NCBI RefSeq assembly: GCF_001984215.1
Contig: NZ_CP019420.1
Location: 2,046,001-2,110,000, forward strand
Origin: Mycobacterium sp. MS1601
GTDB taxonomy: Bacteria; Actinomycetota; Actinomycetes; Mycobacteriales; Mycobacteriaceae
DNA length: 64,000 bases
Reading direction: 5' to 3'
Made by a program: the position numbers and the translations under genes. Of the stretch, positions 25,557-34,462 are shown piece by piece; position 1 is the first letter of the stretch; each line of letters starts with the position of its first letter. A model generated the notes under the pieces. That model had not been told where the DNA came from, did not search any database, and saw only the letters and a list, made by a program, of their open reading frames with translations.

Positions 25557-26207
25557 TCATATCAGGCCGCGCTTGCTGGCTGCATACACCGCCTCGGCGC
25601 GACGGCTGACTTCGAGCTTGCGCATGATGTTGCTGACATGGAACTTGGCTGTGGTGGCCGAGATGAAAAGCGTTTCACCGATCTTGCTGTTCGACAGCCC
25701 GCTGGCCAACAGTCTCAGCACTTCGACCTCGCGGTCGGTGAGCTGCTGCTGCGGCTCGGCCCGCCCGGACAGCGACCGCACCACCGCCGCGGCGCTGCGC
25801 GAGTCAAAAGCACTCTCCCCCATCGAGATGGCGCGGATGGCTCGCACCAGTTCCGTCGTATCGACATCCTTGACCACATAGCCTTTGGCACCGGCATGCA
25901 CGGCACGCATCACCAGACTCTCGTCCAGGAACGTCGTCAACACCAGCAGTCCGCACTCAGGATGGGCGCCGGACAGCTTGCCGCACAACGACAATCCCTC
26001 GAAGTCCGAACCCGCCGACAGTTTCAGATCCAGCAGCACCACGTCGGGGCGCATGCTGGCCACCACCGCCTCGGCCTCTGCCTCCGATGCCGCCTCACCC
26101 ACCACCTGCAGATCGGGTTCACGTTCCAGAATCGAACGCAGCCCCTGTCGCAGAATGGCGTGATCGTCCACCAGCACCAGCCGGATGGTCTTCGTCGTCA
26201 CTGTCAT
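25557..26207 (-). CDS. mnoR: NarL/LuxR-type response regulator (MnoR-like)
   Basis: A 216-residue regulator. The receiver domain has acidic residues D14/D15 (VLVDDH), the phospho-acceptor D60 (VVLLDLK) and the conserved lysine in GYVVKDV. The C-terminal LuxR helix-turn-helix contains LTDREVEVLRLLASGLSNS and TTAKFHVSNIMRKL. Its start overlaps the kinase stop by four bases. In M. smegmatis the MnoS-MnoR pair controls growth on methanol and 1,3-propanediol through mno and the adjoining dehydrogenase; the same gene order here supports the assignment. Confidence 0.82.
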   Translation of the reverse strand: MTVTTKTIRLVLVDDHAILRQGLRSILEREPDLQVVGEAASEAEAEAVVASMRPDVVLLDLKLSAGSDFEGLSLCGKLSGAHPECGLLVLTTFLDESLVMRAVHAGAKGYVVKDVDTTELVRAIRAISMGESAFDSRSAAAVVRSLSGRAEPQQQLTDREVEVLRLLASGLSNSKIGETLFISATTAKFHVSNIMRKLEVSRRAEAVYAASKRGLI

Positions 26208-27544
26208 GCGAGAACTCCTCCTGCGATGGGCCGGGGAATCCTGGCCGTCACCCGCACCCCGCCGATGCGGGAGCGGTACACCTCGAAGGTGCCACCATGC
26301 TCGCGGGCCCGGGCCCGCATGTTCGCCAACCCACGGTGATGGCCGTCGACATCGGCAGCCTCGGCCATGCTCAACATCAGCCGCAACCGGTCCGGGTCAC
26401 CGATGCCGTCATCGGAGATAGACAAGGTGACCGCGGATTCGCCATAGGTCACCCCCAGAATGGCCCGGGTGGCGCTGCCGTGCATGGCGGTATTGAACAA
26501 CGCCTCCCCCGCGATCCTCAACAGGGCATGTTCGACGTCGCTGGGCAGTTCCACCGGCTTGCCAGATACCCGCAGCTGCACTCGCAGATCCTCGGGCATG
26601 TGCACCGTCGCCAACTGCCCCAGCATCTCGGTCAGGCTGGAGCGATCAGCCTCCCCCGGATGGTTCAACGCGTAGATGGCCGATCGCAGCTGCTCGGTGG
26701 CCGAGCGAGTCAGATCCTTGGCCAGATCAAGCCGGCTCGCGATCTCCGGGGCATCCACCTCACTGCGGCACACCTCGATCAGCATGCCTGCCGACAGCAC
26801 GGTCTGAGCCACACTGTCGTGCAGTTCGCGGGCGATGCGGTGACGTTCGTCGTCGAGCACCTGGTGCCGTTGCACCGCGCCGAGTTCTCGCTGGGTGGCC
26901 AGCAATTCGGCATTACGTGCCTCCGATTCGGTCAGAAGGTTGACCGATTTGGAGAACAGTGACGAATTCTGCAGAGCCACCGCGGTCTGGCTTGCCAGGA
27001 TGCGCATCACCGCGGCGTCGGTGGCATCCAGGGTGCGCGGCGGCGCCGTCCACGCGGCGAAGGCACCCATCACCTCGCCGTCGAGTTCGATCGGGACGTG
27101 CGCGTGGTGGCGCTCGATCACCGGAAGCCGGAACGGCGCCAACTGGCCACGCAGGATGTCGTTGAGCCGGTTCAGCACGGCGTCCGGCAGGTGCGGTCCG
27201 GGATCGTGGGCGTCGAAGAGTCCTTCGAACGCATACGCGCGCCCCGCGGAGTCCAGGATCAGATGCCGCGGATGTGCATCCGGCAAGGCGCCGTCGGCCA
27301 ACGCCAGCACCACCCACTCGGCGTCCAGGTGCACCCGGGCCGCTTCGGCGACGGCACGCACCAGGTTCTCCGACCCGTGCACCGTCTGCACCAGCGCCCG
27401 CGAGATCGTGTCCAGCGCCGCCACCACTCGGTCCAATCGCATTGCAGTAGAGCGGAATTCGCTGTAGAACGATCCTTTTCCCGAACGCAGTCCGGTCAGC
27501 CGCTCCAGTTCAGTGGCGGTGACGCGGTCCGGCATGGCACTCAC
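26204..27544 (-). CDS. mnoS: Sensor histidine kinase with GAF domain (MnoS-like)
   Basis: A 446-residue soluble kinase. A GAF-type sensor occupies about residues 55-215. The HisKA_3 dimerisation domain follows with the phospho-histidine in DDERHRIARELHDSVAQTV. The ATPase domain has the N-box area ALFNTAMHGSA, the G1 box ISDDGIGDPD and the G2 box GLANMRARA. No membrane segment is seen, so the signal is sensed inside the cell. It starts at GTG overlapping the dehydrogenase stop. Partner is the response regulator immediately downstream. Confidence 0.83.
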   Translation of the reverse strand: MSAMPDRVTATELERLTGLRSGKGSFYSEFRSTAMRLDRVVAALDTISRALVQTVHGSENLVRAVAEAARVHLDAEWVVLALADGALPDAHPRHLILDSAGRAYAFEGLFDAHDPGPHLPDAVLNRLNDILRGQLAPFRLPVIERHHAHVPIELDGEVMGAFAAWTAPPRTLDATDAAVMRILASQTAVALQNSSLFSKSVNLLTESEARNAELLATQRELGAVQRHQVLDDERHRIARELHDSVAQTVLSAGMLIEVCRSEVDAPEIASRLDLAKDLTRSATEQLRSAIYALNHPGEADRSSLTEMLGQLATVHMPEDLRVQLRVSGKPVELPSDVEHALLRIAGEALFNTAMHGSATRAILGVTYGESAVTLSISDDGIGDPDRLRLMLSMAEAADVDGHHRGLANMRARAREHGGTFEVYRSRIGGVRVTARIPRPIAGGVLA

Positions 27545-28647
27545 ATGGCCGCCCGGAACAGCGCCTGCATCTGCTGCTCGTCAGCCGGGCGCGGGTTGGT
27601 GGTCATACAGGCGTCGTGCAGCGCGTTCTTGGACAGGATCGGCACATCGGTGTCACTGACACCGAGCTGAGCCAGCCCGCGCGGCACACCCACCTCGGCG
27701 GCCAGGAGGTCGATCCGCTCGGCCAACGCTTCAGCCGCCTCCCGCGCAGGCATCCCGGGGTCGGAAACCCCTAGCGCACAGGCGATCACAGCGTACGGTT
27801 CCGGGTCGGCCTCGGCGTTGAACCGGATCACGTGCGGTAGTAGCACCCCGTTGATGACACCATGCGGCAGATCCAGCAGGCCACCCACCTGGTGACTCAT
27901 GGCGTGGGTGGCGCCCAGGATCGCGTTGGTGAACGCCAGCCCAGCCTCCAGTGCGGCCTGGGCCATCAACACGCGGGGCGGCATGTCGGTGGGACGTTCG
28001 ATGGTGGCCACCAGATTCTCGGTCACCATCTGTACAGCGCGCAGGGCGTGATGATCGGTCAGCTGGTTGTGCCCCAGCGACACAAAGGCCTCGATGCCGT
28101 GCGTCAGTGCATCCAGACCTGTTGCCGCATTGAGGCTTTCGGGCATAGTGGTGAGCAGTCTGGGGTCGATCACGGTGACATCGGGCACCAGGGCGCGCCC
28201 CAGGATGCTGATCTTGACGTTGCGGGTGGTGTCGGTGACGATGCAGAACTGCGAGACGTCGGCGCCGGTTCCTGACGTCGACGGCACCACCACCAGCGGC
28301 GGGATCGGGACGTGGGCCTTGTCCACGCCCTCGTAGTCGAGGATGTGCCCGCCGTTGGACGCCAGGATCGCGACTCCCTTGGCGGCGTCGATCACCGAGC
28401 CGCCCCCCACGGCTAGCAGGACGTCACAGCCACGCTCGACGTACATCTGGTAGCCGGCGGCGATCTCGTGGTCCTTCGGGTTGGGGGTCAACCCGCTCCA
28501 CACCTGCGCCTCGACGTGTTGCTCGCGCAGATGCTCCAGCATCTCGTCCACCCAGCCGGCTTCGATCAGACCGGGGTCAGTGATCAGCATCGGGCGCAAC
28601 GCCCCGAGCCGGAGCGCGGCGTGCGCGGCCTCCACCATCGAGTCCAC
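27541..28647 (-). CDS. Iron-containing alcohol dehydrogenase (1,3-propanediol DH-like), N-terminus frameshifted
   Basis: The visible frame gives 368 residues with the NAD site GGGSVIDAAKG, metal ligands in GLDALTHGIEAF and two histidines in ATHAMSHQVGGLLDLPHG. Type III dehydrogenases normally start with a strand such as KFHAPEIVFG before this point. Exactly that peptide is encoded just upstream in another frame (about 28650-28724, from ATG with MVARLHTRR), and the switch falls in the GGG at 28647-28649. One missing G would restore a continuous protein. As read, the enzyme would start at GTG without a ribosome binding site. It belongs to the mno-mnoSR operon. Confidence 0.8.
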   Translation of the reverse strand: MDSMVEAAHAALRLGALRPMLITDPGLIEAGWVDEMLEHLREQHVEAQVWSGLTPNPKDHEIAAGYQMYVERGCDVLLAVGGGSVIDAAKGVAILASNGGHILDYEGVDKAHVPIPPLVVVPSTSGTGADVSQFCIVTDTTRNVKISILGRALVPDVTVIDPRLLTTMPESLNAATGLDALTHGIEAFVSLGHNQLTDHHALRAVQMVTENLVATIERPTDMPPRVLMAQAALEAGLAFTNAILGATHAMSHQVGGLLDLPHGVINGVLLPHVIRFNAEADPEPYAVIACALGVSDPGMPAREAAEALAERIDLLAAEVGVPRGLAQLGVSDTDVPILSKNALHDACMTTNPRPADEQQMQALFRAAM

Positions 28648-28783
28648 CCGAAGACGATCTCGGGCGCGTGGAACTTGAGGACACGAGTGTCGCTGCTGCG
28701 TCGTGTGTGAAGTCTCGCCACCATCCCGCTCTGCCTGTGTGACCCGGATAACATTGTCGGTTCCACAGTACGGCCCCAGCGGG

Positions 28784-30304
28784 TCATCGGCCCACTGCTT
28801 CCGCGGCGAACTCGGCCGCGGTGTGCTCCAGTCCGGTCAGGTCGCGCACCACACGCACTCGGTCACAATATTCTGCGTATCGCGGCAGGTCACAGCCACC
28901 CAGGCCCCAGGAGTACCGCGGCTCGGGGGTCAGCCAGATGGTCTCGCGGGCGCGGCGGGTGATCTCCTCGAACGCGGCCAGATTCGGATCCTTGCCGTTG
29001 TTGCGACCGTCGCCGAGCACCAGCACCGTGGTGCGCCGCGACAACGCCGACGAGTGCTCGGCGACGAACTCCCCGAACACCGCTCCGCAGTCGGAGTTCG
29101 CGTCCACATCGAGCACATCACCACCGAAGATCAACCCCAGCGCACGCTCGCTCGGATAGTCCCGGAACAGCTCGGTCGTCTCCACTACCTGGTCGACGAA
29201 CGCGAACGATCGAACCTGGGTGAACAGGTCCTGCAAGCCGTGCACCAGATTCAGGGTGAACCGCGACGTGGCCCGCACCGACAAGCTGACGTCGGCCAGC
29301 ACCAGCAGCCGCGGCCGATCCTCGGACCGGCGGATGGTCACGGGCATGAACGGCACCCCGTCGAAGCGCATGTTGCGTCGCATCGTCTGGCCCGGGTCCA
29401 CCCGGCCGGCGGCGGAGATCCTGCGGCGATGAGTCAGCGCACCGTGCAGGGAGCGCGCGAGGCGGCGCAGGGAATCCTCCAGATCCGCGCGCTCGGTCTC
29501 GGCGATCCGGTCGACTTTCGCTTCCCGTTGCTCGCGTTCTTCGATGATCTTGTTCTCCAGCGCCAGCAGCGCCTCGAGGTGACGCTTGAGCGCTTGCGGA
29601 AGGTTCTCCAGCACCCCGGTGAGTCGACGCCGGAGCGCTGCGGCGTCGGATTCGTCGCCCTCGGCGTCCTCGATCTCGTTCAGCCAGCCAAGCAGGGCAT
29701 CCTGTTCGGCGATGGTGAGATCGGCGTCGACGTTGGTGCCGCCACCTGATGCGAGATCTCCCGGGGGACCCGCCCCGTGCAGGCGATCGGCGGACAGTTC
29801 GACGCGGTAGGAGTTCGCGTCGTCGCCCACTTTGTCCTTGGAGAACACGATCTGATCCGTCAACGCCGCCAGATCGATCTTGTTGGCCTCCTGGTGCAGG
29901 TTGTACTGCTGGGCGAGGTCCTCCTGTTTGAAGTACTCCCGGATGCTGTGCGGTTTGCCGTGTTCGTGCCCCTCCTGGGGCTTGTCGCTGGGCTCCTCCG
30001 ACAGCGTGAACGACTCCAGTTCCCCGGTATCGACCAGATCGTCGTGGGCGTGTGAGTGCCCGTGGGCGTCGTCATCGGGGCCGACGCGCACCAATGAGAA
30101 GAACGCGTCGAAGATCTGGTCGAACACCGGTTCGTCGCGGTGGTCTTTGACCAACGCGACGCGCAATGCGGTACGCAGGACAGCCCGGGAGGTCAACACA
30201 CCGGGCTGCCCTGCGCATCGCATCGCGTCCAGCGCCTCGGGAATCGAGACGCGCAGTCCCGCCAGCCGCAGGAGCCGGACGAACCGGTGCAATGTCGCTT
30301 CCAT
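28784..30304 (-). CDS. CoxE-like VWA-domain protein
   Basis: A 506-residue protein. The N-terminal CoxE-type helical region starts FVRLLRLAGLRVSIPEALDAM. A charged middle part includes a histidine patch (DDAHGHSHAHDD). The VWA domain is C-terminal, with a MIDAS-like D-x-S-x-S in LADVSLSVRATSR and a later GDGRNNGKDPN and TPEPRYSWGLG. CoxE-like proteins pair with CoxD/MoxR ATPases to mature metal enzymes. The start overlaps the MoxR stop as TGATG. Placement directly behind mno suggests that it serves this dehydrogenase. Confidence 0.83.
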   Translation of the reverse strand: MEATLHRFVRLLRLAGLRVSIPEALDAMRCAGQPGVLTSRAVLRTALRVALVKDHRDEPVFDQIFDAFFSLVRVGPDDDAHGHSHAHDDLVDTGELESFTLSEEPSDKPQEGHEHGKPHSIREYFKQEDLAQQYNLHQEANKIDLAALTDQIVFSKDKVGDDANSYRVELSADRLHGAGPPGDLASGGGTNVDADLTIAEQDALLGWLNEIEDAEGDESDAAALRRRLTGVLENLPQALKRHLEALLALENKIIEEREQREAKVDRIAETERADLEDSLRRLARSLHGALTHRRRISAAGRVDPGQTMRRNMRFDGVPFMPVTIRRSEDRPRLLVLADVSLSVRATSRFTLNLVHGLQDLFTQVRSFAFVDQVVETTELFRDYPSERALGLIFGGDVLDVDANSDCGAVFGEFVAEHSSALSRRTTVLVLGDGRNNGKDPNLAAFEEITRRARETIWLTPEPRYSWGLGGCDLPRYAEYCDRVRVVRDLTGLEHTAAEFAAEAVGR

Positions 30305-31443
30305 CAGAACGGCCTTCGACGACCCAACGAAGCGGTCTTCGGGGTGCCGTAGTACCCGTCTTTGAACCGTCCCGGCTGATCCTTGGCCTCTCGGACCTCC
30401 TTGCCGTCGGGCTCGTCGTGATGGTCGTGTTCGTGACCATGGTCGTGACCGTGGCCGTGGTCATGGTTGTGGCCGTGGTCATGACTGTGCGAGTGTCCGT
30501 TGTGGTGATGATGCAGCGAATCAGGCACTTTCGCGTTTGGGTCCACCAGCTTGGGCAGCGCATCCAGTGCTTTGCGGACGTCCTTGTCGTACTTGACCAC
30601 CACCGACACCGTGTCGGCCAGCACTTTGGCGTTGAGTTCGTCGACACCCAGAACCGCCAGGGTGCGGGCCCAGTCGATGGTCTCTGAGATGCTGGGCGAC
30701 TTGCGCAGGTCGAGTTCGCGCAATCCACGCACCACGTCCACCAGTTGGGTGGCCAGCGACTCGGAGAGGCCCGTGTCCTTGGACCTGACGATCTCCAGTT
30801 CCCGTTCCGCGGCAGGGTAATCCAGGAACAGATGCAGGCAACGCCGTTTCAACGCGGCGGCCAGGTCGCGGGTGTTGTTCGACGTCAGGATCACGTACGG
30901 GGCGTGCCTGGCCGTGAACGTCCCGACTTCGGGCACCGAAACCTGATACTCACCAAGCAATTCCAGCAGGACTGCTTCCAACGCCTCATCGGCACGGTCG
31001 ATCTCGTCGATCAGCAGCACCACCGGCTCTTCGGAGCGCACGGCCTCCAGCAGCGGTCGCGGTGCCAGGAACCGGTCGGAGAAGAACACGCTCTCCTGCT
31101 TGCCGATCCGCTCCACCGCTTCGTCCAAGGTGCTCGCGTCCGCGACCAGCTGACCGATCTTCTCCTTGAGGATCTGGGTGTACAGCAGTTGCTTGCCGTA
31201 ATCCCACTCGTAGAGCGCCTTGGTCTCGTCCTGGCCTTCGTAACACTGCAACCGAAGCAGCCGGCGGCCGGTCGCAGCCGCCAGCACCTTGGCCAGTTCC
31301 GTCTTGCCGACGCCGGCCGGGCCTTCGACCAGCAGTGGCTTGTCCAGGCGGGTTGTGAGGAAAATCGTTGTCGCGAGCCGCTCGTCGGCGATGTACCCCT
31401 CGCCGGCGAGCGTCTCACGAACCTCTTCTACGGAAGCGAACAT
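30304..31443 (-). CDS. MoxR-family ATPase with histidine-rich C-terminal tail
   Basis: About 379 residues. The AAA+ core has Walker A VEGPAGVGKTELAK, Walker B VVLLIDEIDRAD, sensor 1 ILTSNNTRDL and the sensor 2 helix region. From about residue 311 to 344 a tail contains 18 histidines in 34 residues, mixed with Asp and Gly. Such a tail is unusual for MoxR and looks like a metal-binding strand. Both ends overlap neighbours as TGATG (mno upstream, VWA downstream). A role in metallating or reactivating Mno is inferred. The ATG at MFASVEEV was chosen because it overlaps the mno stop. Confidence 0.85.
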   Translation of the reverse strand: MFASVEEVRETLAGEGYIADERLATTIFLTTRLDKPLLVEGPAGVGKTELAKVLAAATGRRLLRLQCYEGQDETKALYEWDYGKQLLYTQILKEKIGQLVADASTLDEAVERIGKQESVFFSDRFLAPRPLLEAVRSEEPVVLLIDEIDRADEALEAVLLELLGEYQVSVPEVGTFTARHAPYVILTSNNTRDLAAALKRRCLHLFLDYPAAERELEIVRSKDTGLSESLATQLVDVVRGLRELDLRKSPSISETIDWARTLAVLGVDELNAKVLADTVSVVVKYDKDVRKALDALPKLVDPNAKVPDSLHHHHNGHSHSHDHGHNHDHGHGHDHGHEHDHHDEPDGKEVREAKDQPGRFKDGYYGTPKTASLGRRRPF

Positions 31444-32735
31444 CAGGACAGCAGGTCGTCCAGGTCGCCGTTCATGCAGTGCTCGACGACGGGGCGGACC
31501 AGGTCGAAGGTGCACTCCTTGGCGTTGCCGGGGGTGCACGCGTCGCCCAGGACGTGGTTGGTGATGCGGTCGACGTCGGCCTTGTCGCCTTTGATCACCG
31601 GCGCGTTCTTGTAGAACTCCGTGGGGCCCTGGCCGAGGCGGTTCTTCGAGTAGCTGTCCTGCTTGACGTCGACGAAGCGCTCGATGATGTTCACATCGCG
31701 CAGCAGGCGGATCGCGGCAGCCAGCGCCGCGTCGGCGGCCTGCACGTCGGTCATGCCGTAGGTGTCCACGCCCATCGCCTGCGCGATGTCGGCGAAGCGC
31801 TTGTAGGCCACCGGCATGTTGAACGCCCACACCCGCGGCAGGGCGATCGCGTTGTTGAGGCCGTGGTGGGTGTCGTAGAACGCCGAGACCGCATGCGAAA
31901 TGGAGTGGATGATGCCCAGGCCGCCGGAGTTGAAGGCCTGTGCGGCAATGTATTGCGCGTACATCATGCCCTGGCGGCCGGCCAGGTCCTGGCCGTTCCA
32001 GGTGGCTTCACGCAGGTTCTCGGCGGTCAGCTTGATGGCGCGGATGGCGTTGCCCAGCGACGGCTCGAAGTTCAGCCGGGAGACATAAGGCTCAGAGGCG
32101 TGCGCCAGCACGTCGAATCCGCACTGTGCGGTGTAGTCGGTGGGGCAGTCGTAGTAGAGCACCGGATCGTCGACGGCCAGGGTGGCCACGCAGGCGTCGT
32201 CGAAGGCCACGTACTTGTGCGGGTTGTTCGGGTCGGTGGTGGTGTCGGTGATGACGTAGGCCCACGAGGTTTCCGAGCCGGTGCCCGCGGTGGTGGAGAT
32301 GGCGATGTGCGGCGGGTTCTTCGGGTTCTCGCTCATGTTGAAGCCCTCGAAGTCGTTGACGTTACGACCGTCGTGAGCCACCGAGATGCGCGCGCCCTTA
32401 CAGGCGTCGTGGGTGGAGCCGCCACCGATGGAGATGAAGCTGTCGCACTCGTTCTCCTGGTACAGCTTCACCGAGTCCATCACGTTGTAGTCCTTGGGGT
32501 TGGACTCAACCTGGTCATAGACGACGACCTCGAGGCCATGCCATTTCAGGGATTCGGCCATGTTGTGCACGATGTCGGTGCCGCGCAGGCCCGAGCTCAT
32601 CAGCAGGGTGCGCTTGAAGCCCATCTTGAGCGCTTCCGGGCCCACCATCTCGTGGGCGCCGGGACCCATCATGGCGCGCGGGAAGGGGTGGAACTCCTTG
32701 ATGGGGAACGGCTTGAGCAGATCTTCGACCTTCAT
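31443..32735 (-). CDS. mno: Methanol:NDMA oxidoreductase, mycofactocin-dependent
   Basis: A 430-residue type III (iron-type) dehydrogenase beginning MKVEDLLKPFPIKEFHPFPR. The dinucleotide site is IGGGSTHDACKGARI. Metal ligands appear in CGFDVLAHASEPY and in IHSISHAVSAFYDTHHGLNN. The sequence and the neighbours (MoxR, VWA, 1,3-propanediol-type dehydrogenase, mnoSR) match Mno of M. smegmatis, which oxidises methanol and other alcohols with tightly bound NADH that is reoxidised by mycofactocin. It is the first gene of a six-gene operon reading left. Confidence 0.88.
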   Translation of the reverse strand: MKVEDLLKPFPIKEFHPFPRAMMGPGAHEMVGPEALKMGFKRTLLMSSGLRGTDIVHNMAESLKWHGLEVVVYDQVESNPKDYNVMDSVKLYQENECDSFISIGGGSTHDACKGARISVAHDGRNVNDFEGFNMSENPKNPPHIAISTTAGTGSETSWAYVITDTTTDPNNPHKYVAFDDACVATLAVDDPVLYYDCPTDYTAQCGFDVLAHASEPYVSRLNFEPSLGNAIRAIKLTAENLREATWNGQDLAGRQGMMYAQYIAAQAFNSGGLGIIHSISHAVSAFYDTHHGLNNAIALPRVWAFNMPVAYKRFADIAQAMGVDTYGMTDVQAADAALAAAIRLLRDVNIIERFVDVKQDSYSKNRLGQGPTEFYKNAPVIKGDKADVDRITNHVLGDACTPGNAKECTFDLVRPVVEHCMNGDLDDLLS

Positions 32736-32770
32736 GGGCGGGGCCCGTCCTTTCTCCGATGCAGCAATCG

Positions 32771-32783
32771 GGTGTCGGACACC
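32771..32783. promoter_or_regulatory. Palindrome upstream of mno, candidate MnoR site
   Basis: GGTGTC-G-GACACC is a perfect 13-base dyad, 36-48 bases upstream of the mno ATG. The rest of the 249-base gap shows only the dctA terminator. The palindrome lies where an activator would sit next to a promoter, and the linked two-component system makes MnoR the first candidate. This is positional inference only. Confidence 0.35.
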
Positions 32784-32934
32784 AGCCTCATGCACCGGAT
32801 GTGACCCACGGAACAGCTGCGGGCAGATCCCCCTCGCCTGGCAGTGAAAGTCGGCACGACCGGACAGTGCGATACCTACCCGATCGGGCAGGTCCTCTAT
32901 GCCGAGCAGACGCAAAAACTGGCCGAAAAAGTGA

Positions 32935-32967
32935 CCGAGCGCCGGCCCATTTCGGGCCGGCGCTCGG
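32935..32967 (-). terminator. Intrinsic terminator of dctA (first copy)
   Basis: CCGAGCGCCGGCCC and its perfect complement form a 14-pair stem around the loop ATTTC. On the minus strand the hairpin begins 17 bases after the dctA stop and is followed by TCACTTTTTC, a classical U-tract. It separates dctA from the mno promoter. Confidence 0.8.
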
Positions 32968-32984
32968 CTGTCAGGGGGAGGGTG

Positions 32985-34349
32985 TCAGACCCCGACGGGC
33001 TCCTTCTTGTCGGCCGCAGGCGCCGGGTGGTCGTCGACCATGGTCTGCTCGTCGAAGGGTGCCCTGCCGTCGAGCACCTCGTTGATCCGCGCCTTGTCCA
33101 ACGTCTTGGTCCAGGTGCCGATGAGGATGGTGGCCACTGCGTTGCCGGAGAAGTTGGTGACGGCGCGGGCTTCGGACATGAAGCGGTCGATGCCGACGAT
33201 CAGGCCGATGCCGTCGAGCAGCTCCGGGCGATGGCTCTGCAGGCCGCCGGCCAGGGTGGCCAGACCCGCGCCGCTGACACCGGCGGCGCCCTTGGAGGCG
33301 ACGATCATGAACACCAGCAGCGACAGCTGCTCGGCGATCGACAGCGGGTTGCCCATCGCGTCGGCGATGAACAGCGAGGCCATGGTCAGGTAGATGGCGG
33401 TGCCGTCGAGATTGAACGAGTAGCCGGTCGGCACAACGATCCCCACGGTGGTGGGCTGCACGCCGGCGTGCTCCATCTTGGCAATCAGCCGCGGCAGCGC
33501 CGACTCCGACGAGGACGTGGCCACGATCAGCAGGTACTCGCGGGCCAGGTAGCGCACCAGTTTGAAGATCGACACGCCGGACACCATGCGCATCAGGCCG
33601 CCGAGCACACCGAAGACGAACAACACGCAGGTCAGGTAGAACGCGCCCATCAGCACACCGAGCTGGACCACTGCGGCGAAACCGGTGTCACCAACCACCT
33701 TGGCGATGGCGCCGAAGGCACCGATCGGCGCCAACCACAGGATGCCGGCCAGGATGCGGAACACCAGCTTCTGAATCAGACCGATAGCGCGCAGGATCGG
33801 CTCGCCGACGTCGCCCATGGCCTGCAGACCGAAACCCACCAGCAGCGCGACGAACAGCGTTTGCAGCACACTGCCCTCGGTCAGCGAACTCAGCAGCGAT
33901 GTCGGGATGATTCCGGCGATGAAGTCCATGGTGCCGCCGGCTCCGTGCGCCTTCTCTGCCAATTCAGCGCCCGCACTGGGATCCGCTGCGACGTTCAGAC
34001 CGGTTCCGGGGCTGATCAGGTTGCCGACCACCAAGCCGATCGCCAGCGCCGCGGTGGACATGGCCAGGAAGTAGAGCAGCGCCATGCCGCCGACCTTGCC
34101 GACCGATGCCGCTTTGCGGACCGATCCGATGCCCAGCACGATGGTGCAGAAGATCACCGGCGAGATCATCATCTTGATCAGACTCACGAAGAGGGTGCCC
34201 AGGATGCCGAGGTCAGATCCGGTGTCCGGGGCGACGAGGCCGACGGCGATGCCGCCGAGTACGGCGATGATGACGCCGATGTAGAGCCAGTGGGTGCGGT
34301 CGCGCTTCTTGGATTGTTTCGAAGGCGGTGTGACGGCGGTGTCGGCCAT
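32985..34349 (-). CDS. dctA: C4-dicarboxylate:cation symporter DctA (first copy)
   Basis: A 454-residue transporter of the DAACS family that imports succinate, fumarate and malate. Signature features are the serine-rich hairpin ATSSSESALP, the unwound segment SFNLDGTAIY (N-x-D-G-T), and the last helix DRFMSEARAVTNFSGNAVA, which binds substrate and cation. It is divergent from the CitA/DcuS-type two-component genes, which probably control it. A second, very similar dctA lies at 55.7 kb in the same orientation. Confidence 0.9.
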   Translation of the reverse strand: MADTAVTPPSKQSKKRDRTHWLYIGVIIAVLGGIAVGLVAPDTGSDLGILGTLFVSLIKMMISPVIFCTIVLGIGSVRKAASVGKVGGMALLYFLAMSTAALAIGLVVGNLISPGTGLNVAADPSAGAELAEKAHGAGGTMDFIAGIIPTSLLSSLTEGSVLQTLFVALLVGFGLQAMGDVGEPILRAIGLIQKLVFRILAGILWLAPIGAFGAIAKVVGDTGFAAVVQLGVLMGAFYLTCVLFVFGVLGGLMRMVSGVSIFKLVRYLAREYLLIVATSSSESALPRLIAKMEHAGVQPTTVGIVVPTGYSFNLDGTAIYLTMASLFIADAMGNPLSIAEQLSLLVFMIVASKGAAGVSGAGLATLAGGLQSHRPELLDGIGLIVGIDRFMSEARAVTNFSGNAVATILIGTWTKTLDKARINEVLDGRAPFDEQTMVDDHPAPAADKKEPVGV

Positions 34350-34403
34350 GTCGGCGCTCCTGTGTTGGGGGTCACGTGTGCTGGAGATGACTCTCAGCCC
34401 AGA

Positions 34404-34419
34404 GGTGATTCAAGTCACC
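34404..34419. promoter_or_regulatory. Dyad between dctA and the two-component genes
   Basis: GGTGA-TTCAAG-TCACC is an inverted repeat of five perfect pairs with a partly symmetrical centre, in the 113-base gap between dctA and the sensor gene. Such a dyad between a transporter and its divergent two-component system is a likely response-regulator binding site. Confidence 0.4.
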
Positions 34420-34462
34420 AATAAGTTCATTGATTTCAGTTCGCGGGCTTAATCTCGTCACG

